Shown: in pieces, positions 56,324-64,000 of the stretch
How the letters are laid out: the number at the start of each line of letters is the position of its first letter
How positions within the stretch are numbered: the first letter of the stretch is position 1
Source: Oxytricha trifallax
Taxonomy: Eukaryota; Ciliophora; Spirotrichea; Sporadotrichida; Oxytrichidae
Assembly: GCA_000711775.1 (NCBI GenBank)
Contig: ARYC01000058.1
Coordinates: 1-64,000, forward strand
Direction of reading: 5' to 3'
Length of the DNA: 64,000 nucleotides
Notes under the pieces: model-generated
Database searches by the model: none
Seen by the model: the letters and a program-made list of their open reading frames with translations, nothing else
What the model was told of the DNA's origin: nothing
Position numbers and translations under genes: made by a program

Positions 56324-56532
56324 GTATATATTTTATCAAAGATTACATGTCTGATAAAGATTTTAACTTATATTTCATAGAAATTAATTTGATTTATAAT
56401 CCACAAACACATCAATATAAGATTAAGTATATATGATATAATTTTGTACTTAATGATAGCCATATCAATGAAATTATTTAATTGTAATTGATTAATATTG
56501 TGATCAAAAATATTTAAATCATTCATTGGTAC

Positions 56533-57300
56533 TCAGATAATCTTTTAGTATTATTAATTTCCAAAAATATTCCTAGAATTTTCTTGTGATTCGTCTTATT
56601 AGTTGTCTTTATTGTTTGACACTCCCTAATTGTATGATTTTCTGAAAAGATCTGTTCCAACTTTCATGAAAGCTCCCTGGTCAGAGCCCTTTGTGATTTA
56701 TTTATAAGTAAACTGGATGAGGCCTACTGCAATCAAATACAAAGAAATTAATGATAAACAACTACCAAGTGAATTATTATCACAATATAACTTTACTAAA
56801 AGGTATATATTTTAATAATGAAATGCATTATTAAATTACTTTTAATATATTCTAAATAGATTCCTGAGGATTAGAAATTATAAGCTGCTTGGATAATGGA
56901 TTAGATTCTTGAGATTGAGACATCACGGCACCCTCTACAATTATGAAATTTAGAAAATTAAGGAATCAAAGAACAATGACCTACCTCTTCGCTCTTAGAT
57001 GCCTGAGCCTCCTGGGAGTGACCTTGGCATGATCTGACAGTCATTCTTGCACTGCTCTCCAGAGTTGTAGTAGTCACACATGAACTCACAAAGGAAGCTT
57101 CCACACTTGGATGCACAGCTGCCTTTGCAGACAGCTTAGTTATCATGGATGTCTTTGAGAATATAGGAGCACTGTGAGTTGCACTGACTAAGGCACATTT
57201 GCTGCAGTCCAAAGTTCATGAGCAACCCATTTTGGAGAGTCAAGCACCCGCACTCATTAAATCCAGAATTATATCCTAAGTTCCATCTTAATTTGATTTC
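56533..57300 (-). CDS. Cys-rich secreted/membrane protein, copy 2 (inverted paralog)
   Basis: Minus strand. The central ectodomain is almost the same as in 47954-48839: FNECGCLTLQNGLLMNFGLQ, QMCLSQCNSQCSYILKDIHD, CKGSCASKCGSFLCEFMCDY, CKNDCQIMPRSLPGGSGI. The intron after ERRG is conserved (GTAGGTCATTG...TTGTAG), followed by EGAVMSQ, then after an AT-rich insert the membrane segment SLISLYLIAVGLIQFTYK and a tail to TGA at 56533. The N-terminus differs (IKLRWNLGYNSG) and no signal peptide is seen, so the first segment is elsewhere or lost. Confidence 0.72.
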
Positions 57301-57522
57301 CCCCCTTAAAAATTATAAAGTGCTAATTACAATAAGTGATTATTTCCATATATATATATATATATATGCCATAGAAACAAAGGATAATTATTGATCTTTA
57401 TCGAAAATACTCACATAAAAATTCTTTTCATTTATTAATTGTATTTTTTTATTTTCTCAATGAAAATAGCTAGACAATCTATGAATAGTTACTTATTTAA
57501 TTAAATCATAGATTATTTTTAA
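57301..57522. other. Upstream region of TVP23 gene
   Basis: AT-rich, with a (TA)n run at 57350-57367; no coding sequence. Confidence 0.4.
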
Positions 57523-58661
57523 ATGGCGAGTGGAAATAACAACTACTTAATAAACGACGATGACTTGAAGTCCATTAACATCAATATGGATCGTCAATCA
57601 ACCCGAAGTCAGGATGATACTACAAGTCTTAGGGACTCAGATGCTTACAATACCAAACAGCAATTAAATCTTAATGCTGGAGAGTAACCCCAAAACACCT
57701 TAAATAACACAAGTGACTCCATAAACGGGAATAGAATTATTAATGGTGACGAAGAATCGGGAGGCTTCAAAATTCATAGGGGTCTGAGAGACAAACTGCC
57801 AGGTTTCTTGAAAAATGCAAGTGATCCAGGGATATGTCTACTGCACCTTATATTCAAGTTGGCTGCATTTAGTAGATTATTAATTTTATAACTTACAATT
57901 TCAATTCAATAAAATCGTATTAGTGAGCTACTTATTGCTGAACCTATTCATAAATAACCTGGTGATGGTTTATATCTGTGTGATAGTTTCCTCAGCATTT
58001 GACTTCTATGTTGTCAAGAACATTTCAGGGAGGTAAGTTCATTTCTATTTTCAATTTCAAATTTATTCTCACCTATATTTGAGGGATTTCTCTTTACAAT
58101 ATATTCATTTTCCATCTTATAATTCTCACACAAAAATATTTTTATAGAGTGTTAGTTGGGCTAAGATGGTCATAGTATGTGGATGAGCAGGGTAAAGAGC
58201 ACTGGGTGTTTCTCTCATCAGATTAAGGTAAGTTCATAATTGAAATTTTCCTACGCCAGATTATTATTGCTTTTTTGTCGTCTTTCATTCTTATCATTAC
58301 TGATGAATTATGTTTATCCCCTAACCCTCATATTACTTTAGTCTAATAAAACGACAAGATAAACAGCAGAGTATTTTGGTTTAGCAGTTACGCCACACCT
58401 GCTATCTGGGGTTTATTGTTTGTTTGGAGTATTCTTTCATTCAGCCCAACAAATGCAATAATTTGTGTAATTGCCTATCTGATGGCTTTCACAAATCTAA
58501 TGGCATACATCAAGTGTGAGAAGAGCCATAAATCTAAGATAAGTGGATATTTGTTTGATCAAGCCAAGAGTAGGCTTTCATTCTCTCAATTGGCTAAAGT
58601 TGGATAAATTGCATCTAAATACTCATCTGCATTCACTGGAGGAAGTGCTCCTAAGAACTGA
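57523..58661 (+). CDS. TVP23: TVP23/FAM18-like Golgi membrane protein
   Basis: Starts MASGNNNYLINDDDLKSINI. The hydrophilic N-terminus is followed by the family core: ICLLHLIFKLAAF, LLLNLFINNLVMVYICVIVS, then SAFDFYVVKNISGR and VLVGLRWSQYVDEQGKEHWV, matching D-F-W-x-V-K-N-x-x-G-R-x-L-V-G-L-R-W-W. Then NSRVFWFSSYATPAIWGLLF and AYLMAFTNLMAYIKCEKSHK. TVP23 acts in the late Golgi in vesicle trafficking. One IES (57878-57917) and two introns (58033-58149, 58228-58341) are needed; with them the frame is unbroken to TGA 58659. About 260 residues, usual for the family with an N-terminal extension. Confidence 0.9.
57878..57917 (+). other. IES in the TVP23 gene, pointer TATTA
   Basis: TATTA at 57878-57882 and 57918-57922; loss of 40 bp joins KLAAFSRLL to VSYLLLNLF in frame. 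The nearby TTAGT repeat would break the frame. Confidence 0.82.
58033..58149 (+). other. Intron 1 of TVP23
   Basis: GTAAGTTC...TTTTATAG, 117 nt, splitting the Arg codon in the conserved G-R-x-L-V-G motif. Confidence 0.8.
58228..58341 (+). other. Intron 2 of TVP23
   Basis: GTAAGTTC...TACTTTAG, 114 nt; joins HWVFLSSDQ to VQQNDKINSR in frame. Confidence 0.78.
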
Positions 58662-60145
58662 TAAAAAATTAAATTTAAATTGTGAATAAATGATTCTTAA
58701 GAAAAACTTTTATATTTATGAAATCTTCAACAAAGTTAACAATAAATTAATACTACATTTTCTAAGTCAAATAATAATTATAATATATTTCTCAATCTTC
58801 CACGCATCGCAAACAATTCACAAATCAAATTTAAACTTTCTTTTTAATTTCAAAGTTTAGTTCTCATCACTCCATCCAGTGTCAAACTCATTAATAATAT
58901 TCTTAAATTTTATTCATAGAATATAATTTTATGTAAATAATTAAAAGCAAAATAAACCAGTTAAATCTTTATTTAATATAATGATAAAAGGATGCTAATT
59001 TAAAACTATTGAGTTTTTTTTATCGAGAGTTTTATTTAATTTTAGCAGGTATTAAACTTGAATGTAATCAAATCTTATTTTTTTCATCACTTCAATATTA
59101 AATAAAATACCATTCACACTTTTAATAATTTAAAAATTAAAAATTATAAAATACAGGAAGCTATATTTTCTTAATTATAGTTTTAATAACACTAATTTTC
59201 TTCATAAAATATCATTAAAAATTCTATTAAAACATATTCGTATTAAAATAAAAGATTTTTTTCTTTTATTATTATTTTATTCAATTAAAACTTTATCAAA
59301 AATTATTTTTATTGAGTTTAGTTTAATTAATTTTTTATTTAATAAATTATATAATATTCTGAAAGCAAATTTAATTTATAGTTAATTATATATGATAAAT
59401 ACTCAAATTTGTACGATTCCTGATAATCTCACAATCTCATCATGCATGGTTTAGAGCCTGGTTTCTACTTCTTGATGCTTATTAAATTATAATAAAAAAC
59501 AATTAGGTTTGGTTTATCTTTTAAAAGAAATTAAATTAATGCTTTTTGTCGGATGAGATTATATCACTCTTTTCTGCAAATCCTTATAAATTATATTTTT
59601 GACTTTATAACAGTGAAATAATTAAATTATACCAAAATTTAATAAATTAGATTAATTCTAATAAATTGATAAGGTAACAGAAATTAATAATTTATGAGAA
59701 AAAATTTAAAATTAATATACAGCTTCTATTTAAATTACGAAAATTATCCTTTTTAAAAAATTGAAAACCTAAATACAAATATATTTTATTATTTTAACCA
59801 AAAAATTTAAATTATCAAAGTAAGTTTTATTGTTAAATCAAATATTAGCATGTTATTAAAATTATTGGTCTACTAATAATACTCATTGAATTTATAATAA
59901 TTGATTACTACTACTTTTCATTTGAGTTAAATACTTAATCAATAGAATATGCTAGAATGAAATTAAAAAAAATTTAAATATAAAATTTAAAAGCTTATTA
60001 AATTGAAAAATTATGGTTATGCTTTAAAAATATAAACTTTTAATCGATCTTTTTACAAATTAAAATATAGCATTAAAATTAAATAACTTTATAATTAAGT
60101 TATTATTTAATTTAAATATTTTTTTAATAAAAAATTCAAAATATT
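58662..60145. other. AT-rich intergenic DNA (1.5 kb)
   Basis: No coding sequence, repeats or RNA features that I can support. Confidence 0.55.
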
Positions 60146-61045
60146 TCATTCTATTTAACTTTTTGGTAATCCTGATTGCTTATCAGCAATTTCTTCATAT
60201 TTCTGATAAAGATCAAGCAATTTTTGGAAGATTTCTAGTTTCTAGTCTGAATCAATTTTAGGGTTTTCCAAATTTTTAGAAGAATCTAACTCAACATCGA
60301 CTGGTTACTTTCCCTACATCAACTTCACAAAAAACTCTTGCTGTGCTTTAAATTAGTTTGTTATGCTGGTTTCTAATCCATTGACTCGATCATTAACTCG
60401 ATCATTAACTCCTTTAATTTAATCTTCAAGAGAAGATTTTACTTCTTCAAGAGAAGATTTTACTTCTTTAAAAGAAGATTTTAATTCTTCAATTTGATCA
60501 TTTAAATTACTCTAAACTCCATTGATTGTTGATATTGTTTCTTGTTGAGTAGTTTAGACTAATTTTATCTCTTTTTCTAAGGAAGATTACACTTCAAGAA
60601 TTTAACAATCGAGCAAGACTCCCACTTCAATAATGCTATCTTGAATATCAATTAGATCAGGTTTGATTTCATTAATGTCTCCTTGAACATTGTGTACATC
60701 GTCTTTCAGTTCCACAACTATTCCTTTTATAACTGATGTTTCCTAGCAAACCTGAGTGAATTTCTTACATAACTAACATACGATGATGGCATCTGCTTAA
60801 ACCCAATTGTGGACATGATTACTTGTTGTAATACATTTATCTTGATAGTTAATTATCATTTACAAACCATGGTTAAGCTTTTAATCTTAGGCCTTATCTG
60901 TCTGTTCGATTTAAGAAGATAATCTTGATAGTTTTTCTTTAGCTTCATGAACCTCATTCTTTAATGTGACTTCTTGCTTAACAGGTTGATGGTTTCTATG
61001 TCCTATTGGTACATCATTTGGAGCAGAATTGCACAAATTTCCCAT
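60146..61045 (-). CDS. Coiled-coil protein with N-terminal MGN, copy A
   Basis: A 299-residue uninterrupted minus-strand ORF: MGNLCNSAPNDVPIGHRNHQ at the start (N-myristoylation-type), a Cys-containing middle (CITTSNHVHNWVQADAIIVC, QLCKKFTQVCQE), then a long coiled coil including EELKSSFKEVKSSLEEVKSS, in which an 8-codon unit (coding EVKSSLE) is repeated three times in the DNA, and NDRVNDRVNGLETSITNQF. Ends GLPKSQIE and TGA. No IES or intron needed. Function unknown. Same layout as copy B at 62618-63499, with which it shares MGN start, length and neighbour gene but little sequence. Confidence 0.78.
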
Positions 61046-61399
61046 TTTAAATATTATATGTTAAGTTTAAGATTATTAATTTGATTATTAATTTGAACTA
61101 GTATTTTTGAACAGAAAGATTATTTTAAGACTTTAAATGTTTGATAATATAATATGTTGATATAAATTAATGTGAATCAAATTTATTTAAATCTTATTTA
61201 AAAACATTAAATTTATTAATTATGAAAATTGGGTAAACTATTGATAAATTAAATCCCATTTAATTACTCAGTATATCAAATCACTCTACAATTAAATCTT
61301 TCATTTTTTAAAATAAATTATTTGATTTCCATATTCCACTACCTTCTTTTCTTATTGAGTATAATTATTGATACATTTTGTAATTTAATAATCAGAAGT

Positions 61400-61696
61400 A
61401 TGCAATACAAGCTGAAGAAGAATGCGAATTCTTCACAGGACTTCACCAACCACATCCAGCAAAACTCCATGGTCTCCTCCGACCTATCCTTCCAGTAAAA
61501 CAAACTCAGATTTTCAGGAAACGCCTCTCCCATCAGCAGGGACAAGAACACTGTTAACAATAATATTAAACTGAGACTGAACATCTGCCAATGGATTTTA
61601 TTTGGCTTCCTAGTCTTGGTTTTCCTGTTTTTATTTGGGTTCTTGATTTATCAGTGGAGCACCTGGGGCAAAGTCAGGATCAATAGATATGGTTGA
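61400..61696 (+). CDS. Small single-pass membrane protein, copy 1
   Basis: 98 residues: MQYKLKKNANSSQDFTNHIQ, QNSMVSSDLSFQQNKLRFSG, then one membrane segment ICQWILFGFLVLVFLFLFGF plus LIYQW, and a short tail WGKVRINRYG before TGA. No signal peptide, so probably N-in tail-proximal anchor. It is divergent from coiled-coil copy A (355 bp apart). A second copy, nearly identical over the visible 126 bp, begins at 63875. Confidence 0.75.
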
Positions 61697-62129
61697 ATGG
61701 TACATTAAATTTTAAAATGAGTCTAATGTTAAATGGGAAATAGTTATTATTATTTACTCATGTATAATTAAATTGGGAATTAATTATTATTCATAATAAT
61801 GAGATAAATAATTTTGTGAAAAGAGAAGATTTTCAAATAATTTAATAGAGAATCAAATAATTTGAATTTATATATCTAATTATTTTATCAAATTATTTCA
61901 TTTCATTAAAAAAACAATCAACTTAAATATATAAACTCTCAATAGTTTTCTAATAATCAAATATCGTCATTTAACTTTTCCTCTTCCTAGCTTGATTTTA
62001 ATTTATTATATTGTAATATATTTTTATATTTAGAATTTTATCTAAATCAAATTTATCTTTTTTCTTATAAACTAAGCGAAACTTTTCCTGCAATAATAGC
62101 ATGATATAAAAATCTTACTAAAAAATATA
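61697..62129. other. AT-rich intergenic DNA
   Basis: No supported feature. Confidence 0.45.
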
Positions 62130-62272
62130 ATTGAAGAGTCAGAGAAACTTTCATCATCATCATCATCAGATGAGTCTTTAGAGTCAGAATCTCTGTACTT
62201 GATCTAGTTTTCTTGGTCAAGTTGCTTTATTATTGCTTATGTTTCTGGAGTAAATTTTCCAGTAAGACGAAA
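62130..62272 (-). CDS. Acidic orphan coding segment
   Basis: Minus-strand piece: LFRLTGKFTPETQAIIKQLD, QENQIKYRDSDSKDSSDDDD then DESFSDSS. Host-like use of TAA/TAG as Gln. No start or stop can be tied to it, and both flanks are AT-rich, so it looks like a single macronuclear-destined segment of an unseen gene. Confidence 0.4.
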
Positions 62273-62617
62273 CAATGTCAAATCTTTTTTTTATACTGCT
62301 TTATATATTAAATATTTTAAAAGGCGTTATTATCGATTATAAGAAAAAAATTTGCTCATATTTAATCAACAAGTTTTTTTTCAATCTGTCGTATTCATAA
62401 AATATTTAAAAATTTATCATATTAAAGAATCTTTTAAATTTGTCATTTAACCCCTAAAGAATTATTAAATAAGGAATTAAACTAAAAATTTTAATGTTGT
62501 TTTTTAAATCATTTATACTATATATTTTTTTGGGATTCACTACATTACCTCTCAAGCTTTCTATTGACATGCTTTTTATGTTACCTCACAGCCTTAGATA
62601 TCCCAAATGTACTCTTT

Positions 62618-63499
62618 TCAATTTTTCTTGTCTTACTCTTTAAGTTAAGAATCCAAATACACTTTCTTCAAACCTTAATCTTCCTTTGTTTTCATCTCAA
62701 AGTCCTCCTTCTTCACATAAACTGTTCCTAGTTATTTGGCAATAAACTCTTACAACTATTCAAATTTTAAGTCCATCTTCTTATTCATATTTTGGTCAAC
62801 GTTGTCAATTTTAGTATCTATGTTGCTTAATCTCAAATCAAAGCCGCCAAATTTAGTCTCAATATTGTCAATCCTAAACTTCACCTCTTAACTCATGCTC
62901 TATACTTCATCAGAAATCTTTTTCTCCACCCTTTAAGCAAGTCTTTCTACCTTGTCAGTAAAATCACAGTGAAGGTTTTGTAAAGAGTAAAACCCATGCT
63001 AGATATCTTTTTCCATTTATTCATTCCTATTATTGATTTTGATTTAAGCTTGCTGAATCACTTTGATATCTTTGCTGATCTACAAAGTATTTTAAGATGC
63101 TTAGTATGATTATTTTCTGGCATTAATGGCATCTTTTGTTAAATGGTTAAGAGCACAATTGATCCTATGATCTATCTTTTATTAATACTTGTAAATTAGA
63201 TTTATTGCTTATTCTTGAGATTTCTTTATTTCCCTTAACGTTTTCTCATGCTTATCCTCAAATTTATCGAACTGGCTGGCTGTATCTTCGGAGAGAAATT
63301 TATACTTTCCCATCTCTTTGGAATGCTTACGAAGTTAAGTTTCATGTTCCATTTAATTTTTTTCAAATTTGACAAATTTTGCTCTTACACTATCTCCAAC
63401 ATACTATAAGCTTTAACTTCTATATATTAAATCATCTTTTGGAATTTAGTCACCCCAATGAACAGAATCAAGATTGTTTTTGCGACACATGTTTCCCAT
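62618..63499 (-). CDS. Coiled-coil protein with N-terminal MGN, copy B
   Basis: 293-residue uninterrupted minus-strand ORF: MGNMCRKNNLDSVHWGDQIP, then KFVKFEKNQMEHETQLRKHS, KFEDKHEKTLREIKKSQEQA, a helical middle (HCDFTDKVERLAQRVEKKIS), a repeat-like part IETKFGGFDLRLSNIDTKID, and C-terminal KKEDFEMKTKEDQGLKKVYL, ending QDKKN and TGA. Long coiled coil, myristoylation-type start. Divergent from the small membrane-protein copy at 63875 (375 bp apart), the same arrangement as copy A. Confidence 0.78.
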
Positions 63500-63874
63500 C
63501 AAATTGCTGAATATTTTATCGAAAAGTATCTCTTGAAGGTTTTATAGATTAAACTGTTATTATAGTTACCTGATTGATTCATTAAGTGAGTTATTATTAT
63601 TTCTAAGACTTAAATGTTCAGATTAATTAAACAAGAGGATTTAATACTATTAAAGGATAATAGTGGAATTATTCAGATTTAACAAGTTAAGTTATTAAAA
63701 CTAAAATTCTAGTGTTTATTAAATTTATTTGTGAATTCTTACATTAATTTGCTCTTACTTAACTTATCTTATTAATTATTCCATTTCCTCATCTCCTCAC
63801 GATTATTATCTTATAGATTGTTATAATAATAAAAGGAATGAAAAATCCAAATTAAATAAATAAATAATCAGAAG

Positions 63875-64000
63875 TATGCAATACAAGTTGAAGAAGAATG
63901 CGAATTCTTCACAGGACTTCACCAACCACATCCAACAAAACTCCATGGTCTCCTCCGACCTATCCTTCCAGTAAAACAAACTCAGGTTTTCAGGAAACGC
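63875..64000 (+). CDS. Small single-pass membrane protein, copy 2 (cut by window end)
   Basis: MQYKLKKNANSSQDFTNHIQ, then QNSMVSSDLSFQQNKLRFSG as in copy 1; only four base differences or so over 126 bp, including one at the upstream TCAGAAGTATG start context, which is also conserved. The membrane segment lies beyond the window. Confidence 0.75.

Noticed and set aside
56958-57212. 84-codon minus-strand ORF beginning MDCSKCALVSATH
   Set aside because: Out-of-frame shadow of the Cys-rich paralog; the same shadow exists at 48201-48389 in copy 1.
61339-61584. 81-codon minus-strand ORF with a signal-peptide-like start
   Set aside because: Antisense to the small membrane protein at 61400-61696, whose plus-strand frame is duplicated and conserved at 63875.

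Overview
Organism and code. This window reads as germline (micronuclear) DNA of a spirotrichous ciliate close to Oxytricha/Sterkiella. Three things support this. (1) Every convincing host gene uses TAA and TAG as glutamine and ends only at TGA. (2) Three ~4.1 kb transposons carry C4A4-type inverted ends and the three-gene layout of Oxytricha TBE elements (zinc-finger/kinase '57 kDa', '22 kDa', DDE transposase '42 kDa'). (3) Host coding segments are interrupted by short AT-rich inserts bounded by 4-6 bp direct repeats (pointers) whose removal restores the frame, as expected for internal eliminated sequences (IESs). Because only TGA stops, long open frames in AT-rich DNA are weak evidence; calls rest on composition, motifs and frame continuity across junctions.

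Layout. 1-0.9 kb: GC-rich decayed DDE transposase. 1.1-8.4 kb: end of one host gene, then a long Gln/Asn-rich coiled-coil gene with many IESs. 8.4-12.5 kb: TBE copy 1. 12.9-31.5 kb: scattered coding segments that I read as one host gene for a ciliate-type zinc-binding + von Willebrand A (vWA) protein. Its introns/IESs hold a solo TBE end, a 1-kb palindromic element, TBE copy 2 (which itself carries a 413-bp element with an ORF), a palindromic element holding an unknown ~450-codon ORF, and a TBE3-like copy interrupted by another G-rich-ended element. 32.3-34.3 kb: GC-rich island of decayed genes, including an antisense YHYH-domain gene. 35.6-58.7 kb: dense host genes: a DUF4203/TMEM198-like membrane protein, a Q/N-rich gene, a RING-CH + FHA protein, a TFIIIC tau95-like gene, two inverted Cys-rich secreted/membrane paralogs, a divergent cystathionine gamma-synthase-family gene, another Q/N-rich gene and TVP23. 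60.1-64 kb: a tandemly duplicated pair of genes (N-MGN coiled-coil protein and a small single-pass membrane protein).

How it fits together. The host part is ordinary macronuclear-destined sequence with introns (GT-AG, about 37-216 nt) and IESs. The mobile part shows layers: TBEs inserted in a host gene, smaller TIR elements inserted in the TBEs, and long hairpin elements. One TBE sits directly in coding sequence with an AAT target duplication, so exact excision leaves an intact reading frame. The least familiar items are the 6-bp-TSD hairpin family with TGTTC ends, the 413-bp element carrying a coding-quality ORF, and the ORF-bearing insert flanked by a 15-bp direct repeat inside a palindrome.
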